From JADGHE01 sp035716025 (GTDB taxonomy: Bacteria > Pseudomonadota > Alphaproteobacteria > Rhizobiales > Xanthobacteraceae): a stretch of 64,000 nucleotides of DNA. The translations under genes were made by a program, and so were the position numbers. Of this stretch, positions 43,312 through 51,985 are shown in pieces. Below the pieces are notes generated by a model that was not told where the DNA came from, did not search any database, and saw nothing but the letters and a program-made list of their open reading frames with translations. The DNA lies in assembly GCA_035716025.1 (NCBI GenBank), contig DASTKH010000041.1:124001-188000 (forward strand), given 5' to 3'. Each line of letters begins with the position of its first letter. Position 1 is the first letter of the stretch.

Positions 43312-44328
43312 ATGCCCGATCACAAAGTCCGATTGTCCGCAAACGGGAACCTGTCGCGACGCGCAATGCTCGTGGCCGGCTTGGTCGCCGCCCAGGTTGC
43401 GCTCGTTCCGTTCCCGCCGGCGCGAGCCGATTATCCCGATCGCGTGATCAGGCTCGTGGTGCCGTTTGCAGCGGGAGGTCCGACCGACGTCGTGGCGCGC
43501 CTTGTCTCCGCCAAGTTGGGCGCGAAGCTGGGCCAATCGGTGATCGTCGAGAACCGCCCGGGCGCCGGCGCCAATATCGGCATCACCGCGGTCGCGAAGG
43601 CCGCTCCCGACGGCTACACCTTCCTCCTCACCTCGAACGTCTTCACGGGCAATCCTGCGGTGTACACGCGCCGCTTCTATGATCCGGTTGCTGACTTCGT
43701 TCCGATGATCGACTTCGGCGGTTCGCCCAATGTGATCGCGGCCCATCCGGGAACCGGCTTCAAGACGTTCGACGACCTGGTGGCCTACGCAAAGGCCAAC
43801 CCCGGAAAGCTCAACTATGCGATTCCGGGTGTCGGCTCGCTGTCCCAGCTGGGGCAGGAACTCGCCAATCTCAAGGCAGGGATCAAGCTCGTGGCCGTTC
43901 CCTTCAACGGAGGCAATCCCGCCGTCATGGCCGCTGTCCAGGGTACGACCCAGCTTGTCGTGGCCAATGTTGCATCGGCGATCTCGCTCCTGCGAGAAGG
44001 TCAGCTCGTTCCGCTCGCACAGACGGGCCATAAGCGCTGGCCCGATTTGCCGAACGTCAAGACGCTCGACGAGTACGGCATTCACGGAGCGAACTACGGG
44101 ACATACTACAGCATGTTGGCCCCAGCCGGGACACCGCAGCCGATCGTCGATCGCGTGGCCAAGGAGGTCTTGGCGATCCTGGAGGAGCCGGAGGTGAGGG
44201 AGCGTCTTTTCAAGGCGGGAATCGATGTCAAGGAAGGTGGCGGGCCGGATCGCCTGCGCGCCCACATCGCTCAGGAATTGCCGATGTGGATGGATGTCGC
44301 CAAACAAACCGGGATCCGCATCGATTAG
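43312..44328 (+). CDS. TctC/Bug-family binding protein (orphan)
   Basis: Periplasmic binding protein of 338 residues. LSRRAMLVAGLVAAQ is a Tat-like signal, with cleavage near ARADYPD. Bug-family blocks are VVPFAAGGPTDVVARLVSAK, VENRPGAGANIGITAVAKAAPDGYT and VPFNGGNPAVMAAVQG. The start at 43312 follows GGAGAA by four bases; a TTG at 43300 is less likely. No TctA or TctB lies next to it, so it would have to use a TctAB pair elsewhere, such as the one at 14074-16247, or act as a sensor, as some Bug proteins do. It is more distant from the two TctC copies at 12-14 kb than those are from each other. Confidence 0.9.
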   Translation: MPDHKVRLSANGNLSRRAMLVAGLVAAQVALVPFPPARADYPDRVIRLVVPFAAGGPTDVVARLVSAKLGAKLGQSVIVENRPGAGANIGITAVAKAAPDGYTFLLTSNVFTGNPAVYTRRFYDPVADFVPMIDFGGSPNVIAAHPGTGFKTFDDLVAYAKANPGKLNYAIPGVGSLSQLGQELANLKAGIKLVAVPFNGGNPAVMAAVQGTTQLVVANVASAISLLREGQLVPLAQTGHKRWPDLPNVKTLDEYGIHGANYGTYYSMLAPAGTPQPIVDRVAKEVLAILEEPEVRERLFKAGIDVKEGGGPDRLRAHIAQELPMWMDVAKQTGIRID

Positions 44329-44367
44329 GCCGATGTCGGTGAGGGGCGGTCCCGCCCGGGACAACGA

Positions 44368-45150
44368 TCATTTGCGCGGACGCCGCCGCTCGAGGAAGGC
44401 GCTCATCCGCCGCGCGGGCTCGTCCGTCGTCCAGGCATCGACGAAGCAGTCGATGCCCGCGGCGACGGCTTCCGCCGGCGACAAGCCTTCCCACGTGCGG
44501 ATCAGCGCCTTCTGAAGGCGCACGGCCCGCGGCCCCGCCGCGAGCAGGGCGGCCACGCGGCGCTCCACCGCCGCGTCCAACGCTTCGGGCGCCACGACCT
44601 CCTCCACGAGACCCCAGCGCTCGGCGGTAGCCGCATCGATCATGTCCCCGCAGAGCAGCAGTTCGCGGGTATGGCCCCAGCCGATTAGCTGCGGCAGAAG
44701 TGCGGCCTCGACCACCGAGGGAATCCCGACTTTGACTTCCGGCATGCCGAAACGGGCGCGCGTCGAGGCGACCCGCATGTCGCAAGCAGCGGCAATTTCG
44801 AGTCCGCCGCCGAGCGCATAGCCGTCGATACGGGCAATCACCGGCACCGGAAGTTTGCGCAGCCCGTCGCAGGTGCGGTGCACGAGCGTGATGAGCGCCC
44901 GCGCCGCGAGCGGATCGAGCGAAGCCATTTCGCGAATGTCGATGCCGCCGATGAAGGCCTTGTCCCCCTCGCCGGAAAGCACGACCGCACGCAGCGCGTC
45001 GCTGACGCCAAGCGTCTCGATGACCGCCACGAAGGCGGTCATCAGCGGCGTATCGAGGACATTGAGTCTCTTGGGGTTGGAAACCGTCACATAGGCGACG
45101 GCGCCGCCCTCGCGCGGGACGAGGCGGAGCGCCAGCGCGGCGTCTTCCAT
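44368..45150 (-). CDS. Enoyl-CoA hydratase/isomerase family protein
   Basis: Crotonase-fold enzyme of 260 residues. The oxyanion-hole phrases are KAFIGGIDIREM and DGYALGGGLEIAAACDMRVA. Both catalytic glutamates of hydratases are present with the standard 20-residue spacing: Glu118 (GGGLEIA) and Glu138 (RFGMPEVKVG). Hydration of 2-enoyl-CoA is therefore plausible. It contrasts with the crotonase at 24161-24946, which has lost both. It lies four bases after hmgA on the same strand and may be co-transcribed with it. Confidence 0.92.
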   Translation of the reverse strand: MEDAALALRLVPREGGAVAYVTVSNPKRLNVLDTPLMTAFVAVIETLGVSDALRAVVLSGEGDKAFIGGIDIREMASLDPLAARALITLVHRTCDGLRKLPVPVIARIDGYALGGGLEIAAACDMRVASTRARFGMPEVKVGIPSVVEAALLPQLIGWGHTRELLLCGDMIDAATAERWGLVEEVVAPEALDAAVERRVAALLAAGPRAVRLQKALIRTWEGLSPAEAVAAGIDCFVDAWTTDEPARRMSAFLERRRPRK

Positions 45151-45154
45151 CGCC

Positions 45155-46516
45155 TCAACGCGGTTCGCGCCGGGCGGGATCGAAACGCTTCTTCAGCCCG
45201 CTCCAGCATTCGAGGTAGTTGTCCTGCCGCTCCTTAAGACCGGCGGCGTAGGCCGTCACGCGCTGCGGATAGCGGGTCTCGAACATGAAGGCGAGCGTGT
45301 CGGTGAGCTTGACCGGTTTCAGCTCCGCATGGCTCGCGTGCTCGAAGGCTTGCGCATCCGGCCCGTGCGGCAGCATCTGGTTGTGCAGGCTCATGCCCCC
45401 GGGCACGAAACCTTCCGGCCTTGCGTCATAGACGCCGTACACGAGGCCCATGAACTCGGACATGATGTTACGGTGATACCAGGGTGGCCGGAACGTATCC
45501 TCCGCCACGGACCATCGCTCCGGAAAGATGACGAAGTCGACGTTGGCCGTGCCGGGCGTTTCCGACGGGGCGGTCAGCACGGTGAAGATCGAAGGATCGG
45601 GATGATCGAAGGCGATCGCGCCGACCGGCGAGAAATGCCGCAAGTCGTAGCGATAGGGCGCATAATTGCCGTGCCAGGCCACGACGTCGAGCGGCGACTG
45701 GCCGATCTCGGCCGCATAGAGCTCCCCGCCCCATTTGGCATAGAGGAGCGAGCGCGTTTCGCGGTCCTCATACGCGGCGACGGGGGTGTGGAAGTCCCGC
45801 GGATTGGCAAGGCAGTTGGCGCCGATCGGCCCGCGATCGGGCAAAGAGAACGCCCCGCCATAGTTCTCACAAACATAAGCCCGGGCCGGGCCGCCGAGGA
45901 GCTCCACCTTGAAGACGATGCCGCGGGGGATGATGCAGATCTGCCCCGGCTCGATGTCGATGACCCCGAACTCGGTGCGGAAGCGCAAGCCGCCCTGCTG
46001 CGCGACGACGAGCAGTTCGCCGTCCGCATCAAAGACGTATTCGTCCTCCATGGAGCGCGTGACGAGCGCCACATGCGCCGCCATGCCGGATTGCGTGTCG
46101 CTGTCGCCCGCGGTCGTGATCGTGCGCAGGCCTTCAACGAAGCTCCGTTTCTCGGCGGGCAGCGGGATCGGACTCCAGCGCAGTTGCCCGATCGGCAACG
46201 TGCTCTCCTCGCGGGCACCCGGGGCGGTGCGGATCAGGCCGCGATCCACTTTGCGGAAGCGCCCGGAGTGCTTGACGCTCGGGCGGATGCGGTAGAGCCA
46301 GGAGCGCTGGTTGGTGGCCTGCGGGGCCGTGAATGGCGAGCCGGAAAGCTGTTCGGCATAGAGTCCGTAGTTGACCTTCTGCGGCGAATTGCGGCCGATC
46401 GGCAGAGCGCCGGGCAGCGCTTCCGTCTCGAAGGAATTGCCGAAACCCGACATGTATCCCGGCACCAGGGCGCTTTCGCGCACGGAGCCGAACCCGGAGC
46501 GTGTCTGGACGTTCAT
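45155..46516 (-). CDS. hmgA: Homogentisate 1,2-dioxygenase
   Basis: Iron enzyme of 453 residues that opens the ring of homogentisate to maleylacetoacetate in tyrosine and phenylalanine breakdown. Family blocks are YMSGFGNSFETEALPGALPI and NYGLYAEQLSGSPFTAP at the N-terminus, with the Fe(II) site region PPWYHRNIMSEFMGLVYG (His and Glu ligands) and MLPHGPD (His ligand). Length is normal. Downstream enzymes of the pathway (maleylacetoacetate isomerase, fumarylacetoacetase) are not in the window. A GGGA-type ribosome site precedes the start. The upstream gap contains a perfect inverted repeat that may be an operator. Confidence 0.97.
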   Translation of the reverse strand: MNVQTRSGFGSVRESALVPGYMSGFGNSFETEALPGALPIGRNSPQKVNYGLYAEQLSGSPFTAPQATNQRSWLYRIRPSVKHSGRFRKVDRGLIRTAPGAREESTLPIGQLRWSPIPLPAEKRSFVEGLRTITTAGDSDTQSGMAAHVALVTRSMEDEYVFDADGELLVVAQQGGLRFRTEFGVIDIEPGQICIIPRGIVFKVELLGGPARAYVCENYGGAFSLPDRGPIGANCLANPRDFHTPVAAYEDRETRSLLYAKWGGELYAAEIGQSPLDVVAWHGNYAPYRYDLRHFSPVGAIAFDHPDPSIFTVLTAPSETPGTANVDFVIFPERWSVAEDTFRPPWYHRNIMSEFMGLVYGVYDARPEGFVPGGMSLHNQMLPHGPDAQAFEHASHAELKPVKLTDTLAFMFETRYPQRVTAYAAGLKERQDNYLECWSGLKKRFDPARREPR

Positions 46517-46695
46517 GGGACCTCTCCTGTCCCGGTGCCGCGAGCCTGCGGCGAGGCCGCCGGCGCGTCTTGTTCAGGCCGACTATAGCCCCACCCCCCG
46601 CGGCGCCGCCAGCCGTCGGACCCGAGGCGGGTGCGGAGCATCTGGGGCCGGAACCGCCGGATTCAACGCATTGCGAGAGACGCCTGAGACGATTG

Positions 46696-46716
46696 AACAT
46701 GCAAGGGTTGCATGTT
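46696..46716. promoter_or_regulatory. Perfect inverted repeat, candidate operator between hmgA and the GT-C gene
   Basis: AACATGCAA, three bases (GGG), TTGCATGTT: a perfect 9-bp dyad in a relatively AT-rich stretch, 179 bases before hmgA (minus) and 48 bases before the glycosyltransferase gene (plus). Size and symmetry fit a MarR- or GntR-type repressor site. No T-tract follows, so it is not a terminator. Confidence 0.5.
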
Positions 46717-46764
46717 AGCGACCGCGACAGGTTGCGCGACATGGTCTGACTCCGCGGGGCCAGA

Positions 46765-48735
46765 GTGAAGGTGGCTGAGAAAAACTCGCGGCTTGCGGTG
46801 GGAGTGTTGCTCGCTCTCCTCGTGGGTGTCGCCTATTGGCTCCGCTACCGCTACTGGATTTTGTCCGGCGGCCTGCAACCCTCCTACCTCGACTGGGCCA
46901 TGCTGAACTATTTCGGCGGCTTGGCGCAGTGGAACCTCTGGAACGCGGAGAAGCTGCTGCAGGGCGACTTCGCCCACATGGTGACCAGTTATCCGATCGG
47001 TTACCCCGCTCTCATTGCTTCGGTTCATCTGCTGGGCGTGGCGGATCCCCAGAATTATCGACTGGTTCAAATCGGTCTCGATTCGGCGGCCTGCCTTCTT
47101 GCCTATTCGGCCGTGCGGGGCCTGGGTGCCGGCAGAGCGGGCGGGATGCTCGCCGCGATCCTTTACGCGGTGGCGCCATGGTGGGCCTGGAGCAGCTCGA
47201 CAATTCTGGCAGAGACGCTGCTACCCGCGCTTTTTCTTGTCCTCCTCAATCTCCTGCAGAACGCCCGACGACGGCGGAGCCCGGGCGCCTGGATTCTGCT
47301 CGGGCTGGGCGCCGGCATCATGCCCTTGTTTCGAGCCGAAATGACACTGCTCGCCGCACCCGTCGGCATATGGGCATTGCTGCACGGGGCCGGGACCTGG
47401 CAGCGTCAGGAATTTGGCCGGCGTCTTCGCGCTACGACTCTGGCTCTGGGAATGTTCTTGGTGCCATGGCTTGTCGCCGCTTCGGTCAACTACAAGGTCC
47501 ACGGCGAATTCTTCGTATCGAAGAATGTCATAGGTTACGTGCTGTTTTCCGGCCTCGGGCAACTGCCGAATCCGTACGGTTATTTCACCGACGACGTCAA
47601 GGCGACCAAGGTCTTGAACGAGATGGGCATCGCCTTCAACTCCGTCGAATCGGAACGTTATTGGAGACCCCTTTACTGGAAGGCTTGGCGGGAACATCCC
47701 GGACACGTCATTGCCACCATTCTGTATCGGTTCAATGTCATCCTGTTTCAGCCGGAGCTGCTTTATCGTCATTTCTCCGGAATGAGCGTCCTGGCGGCGC
47801 GCGGACCCTGGCTCTTGGCCCTCGGCATTGCCGTGCTGCTGATCCGGCGCCGCTTCAGCGATGTTCTGCTCGTGGTCGGGCCGCTCGGTTATGCCTTGTG
47901 CGTCAACGGGATCATGTATGTCGAGCCGCGTTACGTCCGCTACGCGCATCTGACCTATCTCATGTCCGCCGCGCTCGCGTTCGACGGTCTTCTGAGCGGC
48001 ATGCGCCTTTTGTTGAACCGGGCGGGCGCGAGGGTCGCACAGGCGGCGGCTGCGCTGGCTGCGGCAGCCGTTTTCGTTCCGCTCATCGGGTGGAGCCTGC
48101 GCGAATCGCGTGAACTCGATCGCGCGGCGAACGGCATTCTGCTGGCCTCTGCGCGGGAGCCATCGACAGAGGTGGACCGGTGGATCGTCCTTCGCCCCGG
48201 CGACTGGCGGACCGTTGTGCCGGGCGCGTCCATCCGTGACGGCGAGGACGGGGCCATGACTGTCGTCGCGAGCCGGGAGGTCCACGGGTATCAGGCGATG
48301 GCAACGCTAGAAAGCCATGGGGCCGACCTCATTCTGGTCGAATATGCCGTCAAGGTGCGCGGCGGTCCGGCCTATCTCGGCGTCCTGAGCAAGGATCGCA
48401 TGTTCTTCTTGGACAGCCATTGGGTTTCGCGTGACACCGAAGCGGCGGGCACGCTGCGTATTGCTGTGGATGCGGCCGCCTCCACCCTTCTCATCGGCGC
48501 GCCGTCCGAGGACCCGACCGAGATCGAAGCAAAGGGCGTTCGCTATATGCGAATATGCGGGGATCTTGCGCCGGAGGTCGAAAGCGGATTCTTGTCGCGG
48601 CTCCGTCATGCCGTGCTTCCGCGCCGGGCAGATTGGCGGGCAGAGCCGTGCGATCCCGTGAAATGGACCACAAATCCGGACGTCCGGGGCGCCTTCTTGG
48701 CCCAGCCTGCCGCCGCGTACCGCCTGCGGGGGTAG
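46765..48735 (+). CDS. GT-C-type membrane glycosyltransferase-like protein
   Basis: Membrane protein of 656 residues with about ten hydrophobic segments in the first 450 residues. The first periplasmic loop contains LDWAMLNYFGGL and later SYPIGYPALIASVHLLGV, similar to the acidic-loop region of PMT/ArnT-family (GT39/GT83) glycosyltransferases that use polyprenyl-phosphate sugars. Residues about 465-656 form a soluble C-terminal domain (ADLILVEYAVKVRGGPAYLG) that I do not recognise; it could bind carbohydrate. The start is a GTG (46765), with another GTG six bases on. The family assignment is moderate and the sugar acceptor is unknown. Confidence 0.7.
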   Translation: MKVAEKNSRLAVGVLLALLVGVAYWLRYRYWILSGGLQPSYLDWAMLNYFGGLAQWNLWNAEKLLQGDFAHMVTSYPIGYPALIASVHLLGVADPQNYRLVQIGLDSAACLLAYSAVRGLGAGRAGGMLAAILYAVAPWWAWSSSTILAETLLPALFLVLLNLLQNARRRRSPGAWILLGLGAGIMPLFRAEMTLLAAPVGIWALLHGAGTWQRQEFGRRLRATTLALGMFLVPWLVAASVNYKVHGEFFVSKNVIGYVLFSGLGQLPNPYGYFTDDVKATKVLNEMGIAFNSVESERYWRPLYWKAWREHPGHVIATILYRFNVILFQPELLYRHFSGMSVLAARGPWLLALGIAVLLIRRRFSDVLLVVGPLGYALCVNGIMYVEPRYVRYAHLTYLMSAALAFDGLLSGMRLLLNRAGARVAQAAAALAAAAVFVPLIGWSLRESRELDRAANGILLASAREPSTEVDRWIVLRPGDWRTVVPGASIRDGEDGAMTVVASREVHGYQAMATLESHGADLILVEYAVKVRGGPAYLGVLSKDRMFFLDSHWVSRDTEAAGTLRIAVDAAASTLLIGAPSEDPTEIEAKGVRYMRICGDLAPEVESGFLSRLRHAVLPRRADWRAEPCDPVKWTTNPDVRGAFLAQPAAAYRLRG

Positions 48736-48876
48736 GCATCGGGGCCGAAGCAAAGTGGAGATCCGAGCCCTCGTGCGCTTGCGGTCGGCCGCGGCGCCCG
48801 ATATGGGAAGGCGCGCCTTCAAGGGCTGCATCGCCTTTTCGCCAACAGCACCCGCTCTGTCGCTTCGTTTCGCCGC

Positions 48877-50130
48877 ATGGCCCGGCTTGTGATGAAATTC
48901 GGCGGGACGTCGGTCGCGGATATTCCGCGCATCCGCAACGTCGCCGCCCATGTTAAACGCGAGGTGGACGCAGGCCACGACGTCGCGGTCGTGGTCTCGG
49001 CCATGTCCGGCAAGACAAACGAACTCGTCGGCTGGTGCCACGAGGCGGCTAGCCTGCACGACCCGCGGGAATATGATACGGTCGTGGCCTCGGGCGAACA
49101 GGTCACGTCGGGCCTGCTTGCGATTGTGCTGCAGTCGATGGGGCTTGCGGCCCGCTCTTGGCAGGGCTGGCAGCTGCCGATCCTGACGACCGACGCGCAC
49201 GGCGCCGCCCGCATTGTTGATGTCAACGGCCGGGAGATCATCAGGCGTTTCAAGGAGCGCCGCGAGGTCGCCGTCATCGCCGGGTTCCAGGGTCTGCACA
49301 AGGAGAGCGGGCGTGTCACCACGCTGGGGCGAGGCGGTTCCGACACCTCGGCGGTTGCGGTCGCCGCCGCGATCGGGGCCGAGCGGTGCGACATCTACAC
49401 GGATGTCGACGGCGTCTATACCACCGACCCGCGCGTCGTGCCGCGCGCGCGCCGGCTCGCGCGGATCGCATTCGAGGAGATGCTCGAGCTCGCCTCGCTC
49501 GGCGCCAAAGTGCTGCAGGTGCGCTCCGTCGAGCTCGGGATGGTGCAGGGGGTGCGGATTTTCGTGCGTTCGAGCTTCGACAAGCCGGAGGACATCGATC
49601 CGCACGGCGTTCCGCCCGGAACTCTGATCTGCGACGAGAGCGAGATCATGGAACAACAGGTCGTCACCGGCATCGCCTTCTCGAAGGACGAGGCGCAGAT
49701 TTCGATCCGCAATGTCGAGGACAAGCCCGGCGTTGCCGCTGCGATTTTCGGTCCGCTCGCGGAAGCGAATATCAATGTCGACATGATCGTGCAGGCGGTT
49801 TCGGCCGACGGCAAGACGACCGACATCACCTTCACGGTGCCGGCGGCCGACTATGCGCGCGCCTCCGATGTACTGATGAAGGGGAAGCCGCAGGTCGGCT
49901 TCGCGCGTCTGGATGGCGCGAGCGACGTCGCCAAAGTGTCGGTCATCGGCATCGGGATGCGTAGCCACGCCGGCGTCGCCGCGCAGGCCTTCAAGGCGCT
50001 CGCCGCGCGGGGGATCAATATCCGCGCAATCTCGACCTCGGAAATTAAGTTCTCGCTGCTGATCGACGAGGCCTATACCGAGCTCGCCGTTCGCACCCTG
50101 CATTCCCTCTACGGCCTCGACAAGGTCTAG
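48877..50130 (+). CDS. lysC: Aspartate kinase
   Basis: Enzyme of 417 residues that phosphorylates aspartate, the first step to lysine, threonine, methionine and diaminopimelate. The catalytic domain begins RLVMKFGGTSVADIPRI and contains TLGRGGSDTSAVAVAAAIGA. Two ACT regulatory domains follow: one near GIAFSKDEAQISIRNVEDKP, one near KVSVIGIGMRSHAGVAAQAF. This layout is of the lysine/threonine-regulated type (LysCbeta region included). No leader peptide or riboswitch is visible in the 141 bases upstream. Confidence 0.97.
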   Translation: MARLVMKFGGTSVADIPRIRNVAAHVKREVDAGHDVAVVVSAMSGKTNELVGWCHEAASLHDPREYDTVVASGEQVTSGLLAIVLQSMGLAARSWQGWQLPILTTDAHGAARIVDVNGREIIRRFKERREVAVIAGFQGLHKESGRVTTLGRGGSDTSAVAVAAAIGAERCDIYTDVDGVYTTDPRVVPRARRLARIAFEEMLELASLGAKVLQVRSVELGMVQGVRIFVRSSFDKPEDIDPHGVPPGTLICDESEIMEQQVVTGIAFSKDEAQISIRNVEDKPGVAAAIFGPLAEANINVDMIVQAVSADGKTTDITFTVPAADYARASDVLMKGKPQVGFARLDGASDVAKVSVIGIGMRSHAGVAAQAFKALAARGINIRAISTSEIKFSLLIDEAYTELAVRTLHSLYGLDKV

Positions 50131-50194
50131 GGGGGCGCAGGCGGACCGCGTTCCCTCGGCGCCGGTGGCCGGCCCGGGCACACGCGCATTTGCC

Positions 50195-50223
50195 TTGACA
50201 CCCTCCCCTTTGCCGCTTCCACT
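50195..50223 (+). promoter_or_regulatory. Possible promoter of the peptide ABC transporter operon
   Basis: A perfect TTGACA (50195-50200) is followed after 17 bases by TCCACT, a weak -10. It lies upstream of a good ribosome site (GGGAGGGAAGG) and the binding-protein start at 50261. A small hairpin (TTGCCGC / GCGGCAA) overlaps the proposed -10 and start region. Confidence 0.3.
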
Positions 50224-50260
50224 TGCGGCAAGACAAAAAACGTCAAGGGAGGGAAGGATC

Positions 50261-51781
50261 ATGAAGCGTGTTGCAACGATCGCGGCCGCCTGTCTTGCGG
50301 CCGTTGCGCTCTGCGCCGCGCCGGCGCACGCGGGCAAGAAGGACGACACGATCCGCTTCGCCTACGATCAGGTCCCGGAAAATATCGATCCCTATTTCAA
50401 CAATGTGCGCATCGGCGTCATCATCGCCCACCAGGTCTGGGACACGCTGATCTATCGCGACCCGAAAACCAACGAATACAAGGGGCAGCTCGCGACTGCT
50501 TGGAAGTGGATCGACGACAAGACGCTGGAGCTCGAGCTGCGCAAGGGCGTGAAATTCCACAACGGCGAGGAATTCGACGCCGACGATGTCGTCTACACGC
50601 TTAATTTCGTCGCGAGCCCGGACAGCAAGGTCACGACCGCCAACAACGTCAACTGGATCGCCAAGGCCGAGAAGCTCGACAAATACAGGGTGCGGATCGC
50701 CACCAAGAAGACCTTTCCGGCGGCCATCGAATATCTCGCCGGGCCGGTGGTGATTCATCCGAACGAATATTATGCCAAGGTTGGGCCGAAGGGCATGAAC
50801 GAAAAGCCCGTCGGTTCCGGGCCCTATCGCGTGGTCGAGCACGCCCTCGGCAAATATGTGCGGCTCGAGCGCAATCCCGACTATTTCAAGGACAGCCCGA
50901 AACCGGCAGCAAAGGTCGGCAAGATCGAGATCCGCTTCATTCCCGACCGGCAAACCCAAGTGGCGGAAGTCCTTTCCGGCGGGCTCGACCTCATCATGCA
51001 CGTTCCGCTCGATCAGGCGAACCAGCTCAAGGCCGCGCCCAACGTGAAGATCGTTTCGGGCGAGACGATGCGGATCGTCTTCCTCAACTACAACACCCTT
51101 CCTGACACGCCCGCGCCGCCGCTCAAGGACATCCGTGTGCGGCAAGCGATCAATCACGCGATCGACCGGGAAACGATGGTCAAGCAGATCGTCGGAGAAG
51201 GCGCGCGCGTGCTGCACACGCAGTGCTTCCCCTCGCAATTCGGCTGCACCGACGAGGGCGCAACTCGCTATGAGTACAACCCGGAAAAGGCGAAAAAGCT
51301 GCTGAAGGAAGCGGGCTATCCGGACGGGTTCGACATTGACATCTACGCCTATCGCGAGCGCAACCAGACGGAGGCCATGATCGGCTATCTGCGTGCGGTC
51401 GGCATCCGTGCGAACTTGCGTTTCATGCAATATGCCGCGATGCGCGACCAGGTGCGCGCGCACAAGGCCGCGCTCATTCACCAGACCTGGGGATCGTTCT
51501 CGGTGAACGACGTGTCGGCCTCGACGCCGGTCTATTTCAAGTTCCTGCCGGACGACATCACCCGCGATCCGGAAATCCGCGATCTTCTCGAAAAGGGCGA
51601 CACCTCCGTCGATCCTGCAGTCCGCAAGGAGGCCTATAAGAAGGCGCTGGTGCTGATCACCCAGCGCGCCTATGGCCTGTCGATGTATTCGCTGCCGGTC
51701 TACTATGTCGCGGCAAAGGATCTCGATTTCACGCCTTACCCGGACGAAATTCCGCGTTTCTGGGAGATGAGCTGGAAGTAG
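50261..51781 (+). CDS. Peptide/nickel-type ABC transporter substrate-binding protein (family 5)
   Basis: Periplasmic binding protein of 506 residues. The signal peptide ends APAHAGKK. Cluster C/family 5 features are IDPYFNNVRIGVIIAHQVWD, AWKWIDDKTLELELRKGVKF, GSGPYRVVEHALGKYVRLER and VRQAINHAIDRETMVKQIV. Such proteins bind peptides, nickel, haem or opines, so the ligand is open. The start at 50261 has a strong ribosome site. Two permease and two ATPase genes and an M20 peptidase follow on the same strand, which favours a peptide substrate. Confidence 0.95.
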   Translation: MKRVATIAAACLAAVALCAAPAHAGKKDDTIRFAYDQVPENIDPYFNNVRIGVIIAHQVWDTLIYRDPKTNEYKGQLATAWKWIDDKTLELELRKGVKFHNGEEFDADDVVYTLNFVASPDSKVTTANNVNWIAKAEKLDKYRVRIATKKTFPAAIEYLAGPVVIHPNEYYAKVGPKGMNEKPVGSGPYRVVEHALGKYVRLERNPDYFKDSPKPAAKVGKIEIRFIPDRQTQVAEVLSGGLDLIMHVPLDQANQLKAAPNVKIVSGETMRIVFLNYNTLPDTPAPPLKDIRVRQAINHAIDRETMVKQIVGEGARVLHTQCFPSQFGCTDEGATRYEYNPEKAKKLLKEAGYPDGFDIDIYAYRERNQTEAMIGYLRAVGIRANLRFMQYAAMRDQVRAHKAALIHQTWGSFSVNDVSASTPVYFKFLPDDITRDPEIRDLLEKGDTSVDPAVRKEAYKKALVLITQRAYGLSMYSLPVYYVAAKDLDFTPYPDEIPRFWEMSWK

Positions 51782-51906
51782 CGGCGGCCGTGCGAAGCGG
51801 CGGAGGGCGGGCATGATCGGCGGTGCTTCAACGGCGCGGCGACGCGGCTCCGGCAAGAGCCACCCCTCGAACCGTGAGGCGACCCCATCGGCGATGCGGC
51901 GCCGCG

Positions 51907-51951
51907 CCTCTTTCCGCTCGCCCGCTCCCCGCGCAGGGGGAACGGAAGAGG
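51907..51951. repeat. Intergenic palindrome in the ABC operon
   Basis: Outer arms CCTCTTTCCG / CGGAAGAGG (one unpaired T) enclose an inner pair TCCCC / GGGGA around GCGCA. The pattern CTCCCCGCGCAGGGGGA resembles the REP-like elements frequent in Rhizobiales intergenic DNA. It lies in the 204-base gap between the binding protein and the first permease, where such hairpins often adjust the expression ratio. Confidence 0.5.
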
Positions 51952-51985
51952 TCGACGGCGAGACGATGGCGCGGGGGAGGGGAGA

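Noticed and set aside
44329..44367. GGGCGG / CCGCCC hairpin between convergent genes as a terminator
   Set aside because: Only a two-base loop and no T-run on either strand.
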